Notes: a model not told the origin generated them from the letters alone. A stretch of DNA of 64,000 nt from Beijerinckiaceae bacterium (GCA_947452005.1 CANGBC010000007.1:1-64000); one strand, 5' to 3'; numbered from the stretch's first letter, positions 35,561 through 44,269 are shown. Translations and numbers: made by a program.

Positions 35561-36871
35561 ATGCAGGAACAGCGCTATCGCGACCGTCACCATCATCATC
35601 ACAAGGGCCCCGATGCTATCGGGCTGGTCCAGCAGGCAATACAGCAAGCAGATCTTGTCCGGAATGGAGTCAATTTCGCGCCATTCATTCTCAAAATGAT
35701 TCCGAATTCGCCACCAACTCCAAATCCACTTCCCCTTCCGGTGCCACCCTATTGGAATTTTTGGAACAGTCAGAAAGGTGATACGCAAATCAGCTTTTTT
35801 CGTTATTGTTTTTATCAGAATTGGTTGTTTGGAAATTTTCGCCCCTTCGGCGATTTCGTGACCATCAAAAACGCGCCTTTTCCGACCTCCGTCTTGATGG
35901 CCGCGCCGGATGCAAATAATCCGGATGCGCTGGCGCCTCCCGCAGATTTTGTCTGTTTGCTTACTGACCATGGCTCCGGCAATGGCGCAGCTTTTTCCTA
36001 TTGGCGCATCATTCCGCCTGACGGTTATTGTGCGCTCGGCGTTGCCTTTATGGACGATTGGACAACGAAACCTTCTCCGTCAAACTATTGGTGTGTGAAG
36101 GAAGATTATGTCGAGCCTTGTTCGAATGCGCTCTATTGGTCAGACTCGAATACGCATATTCATGCGAACTCCAGTCTTTATATTCCCACAATTGATGCAA
36201 CATCGCCGAGACCTGACGGCTCTTTACTGATTGCCCCGCCCACCTTCTTGAGCGCGCAAGATCTCGGAAATGAGCCAAGTTTTGCTTTGCGCGTTTCACA
36301 AGCCTTGCTGCCGATCACGCCGTTGGCGCCGGGTGAACCTACTTCCGGTCCAGGAGTGGGCGCAGGTTCAGAAACCGCCTTGGGGATCGATTATGTGGCG
36401 ATCGTGCCCTATATGGCGGTCGAGGCTGAAAAAAATCTGCCAAATCAAGGTCTGCTCTATCCATTTTATTGTGTGGCCTCGCTTCCCTATTGGATCTGCC
36501 AGAGTGTTGAGGCAACCGCGGGTGGAGGTATGATTTCATATACTTATTCGATTGGAACCAGCGAGACGGAGTCCCAATCGATGTCAACATCAACCACATT
36601 GACGCTCGACTGTAGTGTCGGTGCTCAATACAAGTCCGTCACGGGAACAGTATCTGGGTCGTTTTCGGAGACCTTTGGCCTCAGCGTTGATTCATCGCAG
36701 ACGCAATCATCAGATTATTCTTATACCTTGTCACTCAACTTTCCCCAGCAGCCCGAAACCTGGGTTTGGGGCAATGTGAAACGGATTGCTGTATTCCGAA
36801 GTGACGGGACTCTGATTGATACGGGTGATTTCGCGCAACAAGAGTTGGAATTCGAGCCGGGAAGTCCTTAA
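35561..36871 (+). CDS. Vps62/DUF946-like protein with Ser/Thr-rich beta region
   Basis: A 436-residue protein. It begins with a His-rich stretch (MQEQRYRDRHHHHHK). Around residues 93-195 the pattern SYWRIIPPDGYCALGVAF then CVKEDYVEPC matches the conserved core of the Vps62/DUF946 family, known in fungi, plants and some bacteria. From about residue 322 to 395 it becomes Ser/Thr/Gly-rich with alternating residues (SIGTSETESQSMSTSTTLTL, then TVSGSFSETFGLSV), a pattern of amphipathic beta-hairpins found in aerolysin-like pore formers. No signal peptide is seen. The ATG at 35561 is supported by AAAAGGGA directly after the upstream stop. Family identity of the core is fairly good; pore formation is inference. 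Confidence 0.6.
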   Translation: MQEQRYRDRHHHHHKGPDAIGLVQQAIQQADLVRNGVNFAPFILKMIPNSPPTPNPLPLPVPPYWNFWNSQKGDTQISFFRYCFYQNWLFGNFRPFGDFVTIKNAPFPTSVLMAAPDANNPDALAPPADFVCLLTDHGSGNGAAFSYWRIIPPDGYCALGVAFMDDWTTKPSPSNYWCVKEDYVEPCSNALYWSDSNTHIHANSSLYIPTIDATSPRPDGSLLIAPPTFLSAQDLGNEPSFALRVSQALLPITPLAPGEPTSGPGVGAGSETALGIDYVAIVPYMAVEAEKNLPNQGLLYPFYCVASLPYWICQSVEATAGGGMISYTYSIGTSETESQSMSTSTTLTLDCSVGAQYKSVTGTVSGSFSETFGLSVDSSQTQSSDYSYTLSLNFPQQPETWVWGNVKRIAVFRSDGTLIDTGDFAQQELEFEPGSP

Positions 36872-36880
36872 AAAATGATC

Positions 36881-36911
36881 CTCTCCCGCATCGAGCGGCG
36901 GGAGAGGCTTT
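36881..36911. terminator. Hairpin terminator between convergent genes
   Basis: CTCTCCCGC (36881-36889) pairs with GCGGGAGAG (36898-36906), a nine-base stem with an eight-base loop, followed by GCTTTT; an A-run precedes it. It lies between the Vps62-like gene and the minus-strand binding-protein gene and could serve both. Confidence 0.75.
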
Positions 36912-36916
36912 TAATC

Positions 36917-37894
36917 TCACTTCTTGATCGGTGCCGGGATCTGGATGAGATCGGCTAACTGTTCCTTCGTCAAAACAGCAGTCGCGAATTTGAACGTCAC
37001 TGCGTCCTGCACGATCTTGTCGAGGCCCTTCATATTGTCGGGCTCGATGGAGGGGCGCAGAAAGAAGTCGTCGCGCGTGCGCTGGGCAAGCGCTGGCGAG
37101 ATTTGAAGCCAATCCGAATAGACCTTCATCACTTCAGGGCTGGTGTACATATAGTCCACCGTGTCGCGATAGGCCTGCATGAAGCGGTTGATCTGGTCGC
37201 GCTTCTTGGTCATCACATCGACAGACGTCGCGGTGATGCGCACGGTCTGGTCTTTCAGTGATGTGTCATTGCCGGTGGCGAGCTTCTTGATCTTGCCCTG
37301 GTCCATCAATTCAAGCCCGTGCGGGGGCGCAGACCAGCCGATATCGACCTGGCCGGACATGACTTGTGTGAGCGTCGCTGTCGGGCTGCCTGTGGCGGTG
37401 GGTGTGGCCTTGGTGCCGAGTTCTTCGGTGAAGGCCTTCACGACGGTCTGCGTGGACGAGCCGTTGGTCGAATAAGCAATCGTCTTGCCGGCATTGCCAG
37501 CAATGGAGGTGATGCCGCTGTCGGCCTTGGCATACCAATAAAGGTCACCGGCACCGGTTGATTGCGCGCCAATGATGCGGATCGGTGCACCCTTGGAATA
37601 GGCGCCAATCGCACCCAGTGTGCCAATCGCCACGCCCACATCAACGGCACTTGAGATCACAGCCTGCTGCGTTTCGCCCGAGCCCTGCGTATAGAGGATT
37701 TCGAGATCGAGATTATATTTCTTGGCAATGCCCGAGCGCTGCATGATTTCAGGCACGGCAGAATCCCAATTGCCGCGCTGGCCGGCTGCGACTTTGAGTT
37801 TGTCCTGCGCCAATGCTGCACCGGCTGCTGTGACCTGTGCGCAGACAAGCAACGCGCCGGTTGCCGTCATCATGCGACGAAACTTGCTCACCAT
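36917..37894 (-). CDS. ABC-type solute-binding protein (NitT/TauT class)
   Basis: A 325-residue periplasmic binding protein with a signal peptide ending at about residue 29 (TAAGAALAQ). The mature start DKLKVAAGQRGNWDSAVPEI and the later YTQGSGETQQAVISSAVDVG are typical of the SsuA/TauA/NMT1-like class, which binds sulfonates, taurine, nitrate-like anions or aromatic carboxylates. No permease or ATPase gene is adjacent. It is followed, in the transcription direction, by the AT-rich insert and is transcribed with or near the Rieske gene. Confidence 0.85.
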   Translation of the reverse strand: MVSKFRRMMTATGALLVCAQVTAAGAALAQDKLKVAAGQRGNWDSAVPEIMQRSGIAKKYNLDLEILYTQGSGETQQAVISSAVDVGVAIGTLGAIGAYSKGAPIRIIGAQSTGAGDLYWYAKADSGITSIAGNAGKTIAYSTNGSSTQTVVKAFTEELGTKATPTATGSPTATLTQVMSGQVDIGWSAPPHGLELMDQGKIKKLATGNDTSLKDQTVRITATSVDVMTKKRDQINRFMQAYRDTVDYMYTSPEVMKVYSDWLQISPALAQRTRDDFFLRPSIEPDNMKGLDKIVQDAVTFKFATAVLTKEQLADLIQIPAPIKK

Positions 37895-37974
37895 GGTTTC
37901 ACTCCCGTTGCGGCCGCATCTTCAGGCGGCTCATAGGCTCATTGTGATCATTACGGGCCAAAAGACCAGTGGGT

Positions 37975-39249
37975 TCATTTGGCCCCAGACAGGCCGCGCC
38001 AGTCGGTGTCTTTGGGCATGACGCCCTCAAACGAATGCAACCCCGCACGTCGCGCACCTTTCAGGTCTGCGCCAATGGCGGGCTCACCTTTCATGAAGCG
38101 CTGCACGGCATCGACCATGGTGCGGCGGAATTGCACGATGGCAAGATCACTGGCGCCGAGCCGCTCGTCACCGCGGTGGGCGATGGCACCCATCGTCTCC
38201 CACATGGCAATATCCTGATTGGGGAAGCCGCGAATGCCGGTGAAGTCGCCGAGCTTTTGGGCCTGGCGATCTTGCCCATAGTTTTGCGCGCGGCCTTGCA
38301 GCTTGTGGTAAGTTTTGTCGAGATCAATGCCGAGCTGCTGGCCGGTAAACTTGCGCCAGCTTTCGGTGTCCGTGCCTTCCTGCTCGCCATCACCCGGTGT
38401 CCAGGCGATCAGATAGAGAATGGAATTCTCATCATCGACGGGCATGTTCATCTGCGTGACATTGTAGACATTGTTGGGCGGGATCAGCACATACATCGGC
38501 GCCACGAAAAGCGTGATGCGCAGATAATCATGCGTCTGGGCTTGCGCGATGGGTTTGCGGATCGCGACATAATGAAAACCGAAATCGGTTTCTTCTGCCT
38601 GCAGACGCGGTGACTTGTCGGTGGTGGGGCGCTGCCAGCTGGTGCCTGTGGCGGTGGAGCCATTGACGCGCGCGGGTGGCATGTCGGTTGAGTGCAGGCT
38701 TGAGGAATGCGCGCTGTCGATGGCGCCTTCCAGACATTGGGCCCAATTGGCATGGACATGCACTTTGAACGTCGCGACACGCGCCTTTTCACTTGGCGCG
38801 AAAATCGGCGGCTCGAATTCCGGCATGGTCTCGGGCGGGCCCATGTAAATCCACACAAGGCCGCCAGCCTCGCGCACCGGATAGGCTTTGTGCTTGACCT
38901 TTTCGGTCAGCGTTGAGCCCGGCGGTTCTGAGGCCATCTCGACAACATTGCCTTCGACGTCCATTTTCCAGCCGTGATAGAGGCAGCGCAATCCGCATTC
39001 CTCGTTGCGGCCATAAAAGAGCGAGGCGCGCCGATGCGGGCAGAGCTCATCCATCACGCCCACGCGGCCGTCTGTGTCACGGAAGGCGACAAGGTTCTCG
39101 CCCAGAATGCGCACGCGCACGGGGTCGCAATCAGGCTCGGGCACTTCTTCGGAGAGGCAGGCCGGCAGCCAGTACCGGCGCATCATCTGGCCCATGGGCG
39201 CATCGCCCTCGACGCGGCAGAGCAGATCGTTTTCCTGATCGGTCAGCAC
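37975..39249 (-). CDS. Rieske non-haem iron oxygenase, large subunit
   Basis: A 424-residue oxygenase component. The Rieske cluster ligands are Cys70 and His72 in ELCPHRRAS, then Cys89 and His92 in CLYHGWK. The catalytic-iron region follows with CLEGAIDSAHSSSLHS. Such enzymes dihydroxylate or demethylate aromatic substrates with electrons from a ferredoxin reductase. No reductase is encoded nearby, so it would rely on a partner elsewhere. The pattern resembles phthalate/vanillate-type oxygenases; the substrate is unknown. Transcribed towards the binding-protein gene. Confidence 0.88.
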   Translation of the reverse strand: MLTDQENDLLCRVEGDAPMGQMMRRYWLPACLSEEVPEPDCDPVRVRILGENLVAFRDTDGRVGVMDELCPHRRASLFYGRNEECGLRCLYHGWKMDVEGNVVEMASEPPGSTLTEKVKHKAYPVREAGGLVWIYMGPPETMPEFEPPIFAPSEKARVATFKVHVHANWAQCLEGAIDSAHSSSLHSTDMPPARVNGSTATGTSWQRPTTDKSPRLQAEETDFGFHYVAIRKPIAQAQTHDYLRITLFVAPMYVLIPPNNVYNVTQMNMPVDDENSILYLIAWTPGDGEQEGTDTESWRKFTGQQLGIDLDKTYHKLQGRAQNYGQDRQAQKLGDFTGIRGFPNQDIAMWETMGAIAHRGDERLGASDLAIVQFRRTMVDAVQRFMKGEPAIGADLKGARRAGLHSFEGVMPKDTDWRGLSGAK

Positions 39250-39331
39250 GGGCTTGTCTCCTCACTTGTCTTGTTCGTTTTGAAACGGATAGAACCAAGG
39301 CAAGAGACTGTCAAAAACGGGGGGAGAGCAA

Positions 39332-40087
39332 ATGAGACTGGCGGGAAAAACGGCCATCGTGACCGGGGGTGCACGCGGCATTGGCGCGGCTTTCTCACAG
39401 GCTCTCGCGGCTGAAGGCGCGCAAGTGCTGGTGGCCGACGTACTGGATGGCACACGCACGGTTGAGGCCATTGAGGCCGCTGGCGGCAAGGCGAAGTTCT
39501 GCAAGGTCGATGTGTCGGATGGCACCTCCGTGCGCGCCATGGCCGAGGTTGCGCTGGCGGCTTTCGGGCAGATCGACATTCTGGTCAACAATGCAGCCAT
39601 CTTCGCAAGCCTTGAGAAAAAAGGTTTTCTCGATATTTCGAGCGAGGAATGGGATCGCCTGATGGCGGTCAATTTGCGCGGGCCTTTTGAATGCGTGAAG
39701 GCCGTGGCTCCGCATATGATCGCGCGCAAGTCGGGCCGCATCATCAGCATTGCCTCGGGCACCGTGTTCAAGGGCCAGGTGGGCTTTCTGCATTATGTGA
39801 CATCCAAGGGTGGCGTGGTCGCGATGACGCGCTCGCTGGCGCGCGAATTGGGCACGCACAACATTGTCGTCAATGCGATTGCGCCGGGCCTCACCATGAG
39901 CGAGGCCATCGCGGAAAATCCGATGTGGAGCGGCAAGGCGTCTCAGCCCACCGTCATGAGCCGGGCGCTGCAGCGCGAGCAGGAGCCGCAGGATCTGCTT
40001 GGCGCACTGGTCTTTCTGGCAAGCGAGGATTGCGGCTTCATGACCGGCCAATGCATGGTGGTCGATGGCGGCGCGGTGATGCGCTAA
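39332..40087 (+). CDS. Short-chain dehydrogenase/reductase
   Basis: A 251-residue NAD(P)-dependent oxidoreductase. The cofactor motif is GGARGIGAAF near the N-terminus, NNAA follows, and the catalytic motif is Tyr-x-x-x-Lys in HYVTSKGGVV after the conserved Ser in ISIASGTVF. The C-terminal VDGGAVMR is characteristic. It starts 82 bp from the Rieske gene, transcribed divergently; a role in the same aromatic route is likely but not proven. Confidence 0.9.
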   Translation: MRLAGKTAIVTGGARGIGAAFSQALAAEGAQVLVADVLDGTRTVEAIEAAGGKAKFCKVDVSDGTSVRAMAEVALAAFGQIDILVNNAAIFASLEKKGFLDISSEEWDRLMAVNLRGPFECVKAVAPHMIARKSGRIISIASGTVFKGQVGFLHYVTSKGGVVAMTRSLARELGTHNIVVNAIAPGLTMSEAIAENPMWSGKASQPTVMSRALQREQEPQDLLGALVFLASEDCGFMTGQCMVVDGGAVMR

Positions 40088-40110
40088 ATTCGATTCGGCG
40101 AAGGCGCTAA

Positions 40111-40134
40111 AAAGGCCCGTGAAACGGGGCTCTT
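40111..40134 (+). terminator. Possible weak terminator after the dehydrogenase gene
   Basis: AAAGGCCCGT and ACGGGGCTCTTT form an imperfect hairpin with two bulged bases around GAA, starting 24 bp after the stop. The T-run is short (TCTTTG), so activity is uncertain. Confidence 0.35.
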
Positions 40135-40311
40135 TGACCTTTCGGCTGAGACGGAACGTCAGAAAAGCGCATTTTTCGCGGGAAAGTGGGCTTTTGAGGC
40201 GTAAAAAGCTGCGGAAAATGGGCCTGAACGGCTCTTTACAAGCGCTTCGCGCATTATAGTCGCGACCAGCGGGCACATTGCTCGTTGATTCGCGAAGGGG
40301 AGTTTTATTTC

Positions 40312-40701
40312 ATGGCAAAAGCTGCCAAGGCCGCTCCGAAGGCCGCACCGAAGGCTGCCGCTAAGAAGGCTGCACCTAAGAAAGCCGCGCCGAAGAAGGC
40401 CGCTGCTTCCACGACAGCTAAGGCTGCCACCATCACTGTTAAGCAGATCGCTGCTCTTCTTGCTGAAACGCATGAACTGCCGAAGCGCACTGCTGAAACG
40501 ATGATCGTCGACATGGTCGAAATCATCACCAAGAACCTCAAGAAGGGCAACCGCATCCGCATCGGCGGCCTCGGCATCCTGCAGGTTCGCAAGCGCGCTG
40601 CCCGTATGGGCCGCAACCCTGCGACCGGCGAAGCCATCAAGATCAAGGCATCCAAGAAGGTCGCTTTCCGCGCCCTCAAGGAGCTGAAGGAAGCCGTCTA
40701 A
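40312..40701 (+). CDS. HU-like protein with Ala/Lys/Pro-rich N-terminal tail
   Basis: A 129-residue nucleoid protein. The first ~38 residues are almost entirely Ala, Lys and Pro in repeats such as KAAPKKAAPKKAA, like eukaryotic histone H1 tails. The rest is a full HU/IHF-type fold with VKQIAALLAETHELPKRTAE and the DNA-binding ribbon GRNPATGEAIKIKASKKVAF. Start at ATG 40312, preceded by AAGGGGAG. A strong terminator follows its stop. Its own promoter lies in the 224-bp gap upstream, which contains TTTACA and TATAGT but with only 14 bases between them. Confidence 0.88.
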   Translation: MAKAAKAAPKAAPKAAAKKAAPKKAAPKKAAASTTAKAATITVKQIAALLAETHELPKRTAETMIVDMVEIITKNLKKGNRIRIGGLGILQVRKRAARMGRNPATGEAIKIKASKKVAFRALKELKEAV

Positions 40702-40726
40702 GGTTTTCTTAGGTCTGCTTTTGCAG

Positions 40727-40757
40727 AAAGGCCGGAGCTGCAAAGCTCCGGCCTTTT
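40727..40757 (+). terminator. Rho-independent terminator after the HU-like gene
   Basis: GCCGGAGCT at 40731-40739 and AGCTCCGGC at 40744-40752 pair perfectly around GCAA, with AAA before and TTTTT after. Confidence 0.9.
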
Positions 40758-40775
40758 TGTTTGTCGCGTCGGCCT

Positions 40776-40873
40776 CGTCATTGCGAGCGAAGCGAAGCAA
40801 TCCATTGTGTTGCGCTAACAGGAAAGGCAGCGCAGTGGATTGCCGCGTCGCCTTCGGCTCCTCGCAATGACGA
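40776..40873. repeat. Palindromic repeat element, copy 7
   Basis: Starts CGTCATTGCGAGCGAAGCGA and ends CTCCTCGCAATGACGA; the inner GCAATCCATTG/CAGTGGATTGC pair has one mismatch. It ends three bases from the stop of the following minus-strand gene. Confidence 0.9.
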
Positions 40874-40876
40874 GTT

Positions 40877-41794
40877 TTATACGACCTGATTATACCAAGT
40901 CAGATCGATGTATTTGGCAGGCTCGCTGAGTGTGCCGCCTGTGCCATATTTTGAGCGCAGCGCCAGCACTGTGTCGACGCCCTTCATCAGCATGGCGGCT
41001 TTCGGCGTGAGACCTGATTTCGGCGAGAGCAGCGAGTTCATCACGGCACCAGCGACTGGCGGCTTGATCTCGGGCATGCGCTCCAGAAGAATCTTGGTGG
41101 CTTCTTCGCGGTTGGCCGCGTCGAGCGTCCAGGCGAGGCCATCGAGATAGCCCTTGATGAAGCCTTTCACGCTTTCCGGATTCTGCTGCGCCCAAGCGCG
41201 GCTCGCGGCGAAAGACCCGCCCTGATAATCAGCAAACAGATTGCTCGACGTGTCGAGCACTTTGAAACCCTGATTGCGCGCAATGGATGTGAAAGGCTCA
41301 ATGGTCAGCGTGCCAACATGTTCGCCCGCCTTCACGCTTTCCCAACGCTGCGGCGTGGCACCCACTGGCACCATGGAATAATCAGCCTTGGTCAGGCCGT
41401 TCTTTTCCAGCATGTCGTAGAGCACGAATGCAAAGCCGGTCGAGAGCGCATCAAGCGCCAGCGACTTGCCCTTGAGATCTGCATATGTGGCAATGTCGGG
41501 CGAGGTGATGAAAGCCAGCTCAACCTGTGTGGCGCCCATGAAGGCGATCAAGTCAGGCGTCTCAGGAAGTTTCACAGCGCCTTGGCCTTCGCGATAGGCG
41601 ACGACATTGTCAAAGGCTGTACCCGCAATCTGGAATTTACCGTTGGCGAGGTTCTCGGCCTGAAAAGCGGAAGAGGGGGTCGTTGTCAGATTGACGGTGA
41701 CGCCAGCCTTTTCAAACAGCCCCTTATCTTGGGCCACAAAGATCGGCAGGTTCGGCGCGCCGGGGAAATTGATGATGTCGATTTGGGTTGTCAT
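40877..41794 (-). CDS. Solute-binding protein homologue without signal peptide
   Basis: A 305-residue protein with the SsuA/THI5-like binding-protein fold (IDIINFPGAPNLPIFVAQDK at the N-terminus and ATYADLKGKSLALDALSTG). Unusually, it begins directly with this mature-type sequence; there is no signal peptide or lipobox, and a GGGAG seven bases before the ATG fixes the start. Either it is cytoplasmic or its export signal has been lost. It lies between two copies of the palindromic repeat (copies 7 and 8), both within 30 bp. No ABC partner genes are adjacent. Confidence 0.75.
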   Translation of the reverse strand: MTTQIDIINFPGAPNLPIFVAQDKGLFEKAGVTVNLTTTPSSAFQAENLANGKFQIAGTAFDNVVAYREGQGAVKLPETPDLIAFMGATQVELAFITSPDIATYADLKGKSLALDALSTGFAFVLYDMLEKNGLTKADYSMVPVGATPQRWESVKAGEHVGTLTIEPFTSIARNQGFKVLDTSSNLFADYQGGSFAASRAWAQQNPESVKGFIKGYLDGLAWTLDAANREEATKILLERMPEIKPPVAGAVMNSLLSPKSGLTPKAAMLMKGVDTVLALRSKYGTGGTLSEPAKYIDLTWYNQVV

Positions 41795-41822
41795 ATGTTT
41801 TCTCCCTAATGCAATTCTCGTC

Positions 41823-41903
41823 CGTCATTGCGAGCGTAGCGAAGCAATCCAGAAGGCCGCACGTGTCGTCTCTGGATTGCTTCGCCTTCGGCTCGCAATG
41901 ACG
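41823..41903. repeat. Palindromic repeat element, copy 8
   Basis: Starts CGTCATTGCGAGCGTAGCGA and ends CTTCGGCTCGCAATGACG, with inner GCAATCCAGA/TCTGGATTGC. It lies between the signal-less binding protein and the molybdenum hydroxylase gene, two bases before the stop of the latter. Confidence 0.9.
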
Positions 41904-41905
41904 GC

Positions 41906-44269
41906 TCACTTGTGTTTTGCGTTTTGTATCGTCTGCCAGATACGCAATGGCGTGACCGGCATTTCGATATCGTCAACCCCATAGACCTTCAGCGCATCAA
42001 CCACCGCATTGACGATGGTGGACAATGCTGGCGTCGTGCCGCCTTCGCCACCGGCCTTGATGCCCAGCGGATTGGTGGGCGACAGCACTTGGGCAATCTC
42101 TGTGCGGAAGGACGGCATATTGTCGAAGCGCGGCATGCCGTAATCCATGAAGGAGGCCGCCACCGGCTGGCCGTCTTCATTCAGCTCAAACAATTCAAAC
42201 ATGGCCTGGCCAACGCCCTGCGCAATGCCGCCATGCGTCTGCCCATGCACGATGAGCGGATTGATGCAGCGGCCCACATCATCGACCGTGGCATAGCGCT
42301 TGAGATCGATCCAACCTGTATCGGGATCAATCTCGACTTCGCAAATGGCCGTGCCATTGGGGAAGACGGGCTCATGCATTTCATTGGTGAGGCCAATGGC
42401 CAGACCATCTTTCAAATCATCCGGCAGGCTCGCTTGCGCGGCTTCTTTCGCCAATTCGAACATGGAGAAAGAGCGATTGGTCGCGGCGTGATGGAAGCGG
42501 CCATCTTCGAAGGTGATTTCGTCGGTCTTCTTGGCCAGCACGTGGGCCGCAATCGCCTTGCCCTTTTCGATGAGCAAGGTGGAGGCTTTGGAAATGACGG
42601 TGCCAGCATGGCGCATGGAGCGGCCTGAATGCGAGCCGCCGCCCACACTCACAATATCCGTGTCGCCGATGATGATGGTGACGCTCTCAACCGGCACATG
42701 GCAGAGATCGGCCACAACCTGCGCAAAACTCGTCTCATGGCCTTGGCCTGAGGGCTGCGTGCCGATCACGCAAGAGACTTTGCCGTCTGCATGGATGGTG
42801 ATCTCGGTGCGTTCTTTGGGCGAGCCGATGGAGCTTTCGACATAATTGGCAATGCCGACGCCATAGAGCTTGCCGCGGGCCTTGGCCTCAGCGCGGCGGG
42901 CGTCCGCGCCTTTCCAATCGGCAATGTCGAGCGCCCAATCCATATTCTTTTCATATTCGCCGCTGTCATAAGTGGCGCCCACCGCATTGGTGTAGGGGAA
43001 TTGGTTGGGAGCTACGAGATTTTTGCGGCGCAGTTCGATCTTGTCGATTTTGAGCTGATCGGCAGCGCGTTCCATCAAACGCTCAATGACGAAATTCACT
43101 TCCGGACGACCCGACGAGCGATAGGCCTGCGTCGGCATCGTATTGGTGAAGACCGCACGCGCGCGCAACGTCGCCACCGGAATGTCATAAGAGCCCGTGA
43201 TCAACCCTGAGCCCTTGCCCAAAGGTGAGAGCGACACGCAACGCGCGCCGACATTGGACATATTGTCCGAACGCATGGCGAGGATCTTGCCCGCTGCATC
43301 AAAGGCCAGTTCCGCATGAACGGCGAGATCGCGGCCCTGATAATCGGTCAGAAACGCTTCCGTGCGTGAGCAGGTGTGCTTGACCGGGCGGCCGACTTTC
43401 TTCGCCGCCCACATGACCAAACCATATTCAACATAAACGCGGTTCTTGGTGCCGAAATTGCCGCCCACATCAAAAGTGCAGACACGCACCTGATCGGGCT
43501 CAACGCCGAGCACCAGCGCGAGCTCATTCTTCTGGCGCACCGCGCCACCGCCACCGCAATGCAAGAGATAGCGGCCTGTCTTGGCATCATAATCACCAAG
43601 CGCGGCGCGCGGCTCGATGGTGACGCCTGTCACGCGGGGGATGTAGATATCCATCGCCACAACATGCGCGGCTTTGCCAAAGACGGCATTGGTCGCCGCG
43701 ACATCACCAAAGATCGTGTCGACGAAGCAATTGTCGGGCGTCTCATTCCAGACGGCCGCATGGCCGGGCTTGATCGCCTCGCGCTGGTCGGTGACGAAGG
43801 GCAGCACGTCCCATGTGACATCCACCGCTTCGGCCGCATCCATGGCCTGCGTTTCCGTCTCGGCCACGACAATGGCGACAGCCTCACCCACATGGCGTGC
43901 CTTGTCGGCGGGCAACAGCATGTGCGGACCAATGAAGATCGGCGTGCCACCCGGGCCGGTGAGCTTCATGTCATATTTGGTCTTGGGCACCGGATCATGG
44001 GGAATGGGCTTCAGGCTATCAGCGGCGACATCGCTACCCGTAAAAATGCCAAGCACGCCCGGCATGGCCTGCGCAGCGCGGGTGTCGATCTTGACGATGC
44101 GCGCATGCGGATGGGGCGAGCGCACCATGGCGGCAAATGTCTGGCCGGGCAGGGTGAAATCATCGGTGAAGCGGCCCTGACCCGTGAGCAGGCGCTGATC
44201 CTCATTGCGGCGCATCGGCTTGCCGATGGAGGAGAATTCCGAAGAGACCTGCTTATTCATGCCAGCCAT
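41906..44269 (-). CDS. Molybdopterin-binding large subunit, xanthine dehydrogenase/CoxL family
   Basis: A 787-residue subunit of a molybdenum hydroxylase. It begins GKPMRRNEDQRLLTGQGRFTDD, the standard CoxL/XdhB start, and has the active-site region TQAYRSSGRPEVNFV. This differs from the AYRCSFR of aerobic CO dehydrogenase (form I), so it belongs to the wider form II group acting on aldehydes or N-heterocycles. Start set at ATG 44269 from AGGG upstream; ATG 44260 is the alternative. The small subunit is encoded downstream at 46045, but no FAD-binding medium subunit is in the window. Confidence 0.88.
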   Translation of the reverse strand: MAGMNKQVSSEFSSIGKPMRRNEDQRLLTGQGRFTDDFTLPGQTFAAMVRSPHPHARIVKIDTRAAQAMPGVLGIFTGSDVAADSLKPIPHDPVPKTKYDMKLTGPGGTPIFIGPHMLLPADKARHVGEAVAIVVAETETQAMDAAEAVDVTWDVLPFVTDQREAIKPGHAAVWNETPDNCFVDTIFGDVAATNAVFGKAAHVVAMDIYIPRVTGVTIEPRAALGDYDAKTGRYLLHCGGGGAVRQKNELALVLGVEPDQVRVCTFDVGGNFGTKNRVYVEYGLVMWAAKKVGRPVKHTCSRTEAFLTDYQGRDLAVHAELAFDAAGKILAMRSDNMSNVGARCVSLSPLGKGSGLITGSYDIPVATLRARAVFTNTMPTQAYRSSGRPEVNFVIERLMERAADQLKIDKIELRRKNLVAPNQFPYTNAVGATYDSGEYEKNMDWALDIADWKGADARRAEAKARGKLYGVGIANYVESSIGSPKERTEITIHADGKVSCVIGTQPSGQGHETSFAQVVADLCHVPVESVTIIIGDTDIVSVGGGSHSGRSMRHAGTVISKASTLLIEKGKAIAAHVLAKKTDEITFEDGRFHHAATNRSFSMFELAKEAAQASLPDDLKDGLAIGLTNEMHEPVFPNGTAICEVEIDPDTGWIDLKRYATVDDVGRCINPLIVHGQTHGGIAQGVGQAMFELFELNEDGQPVAASFMDYGMPRFDNMPSFRTEIAQVLSPTNPLGIKAGGEGGTTPALSTIVNAVVDALKVYGVDDIEMPVTPLRIWQTIQNAKHK

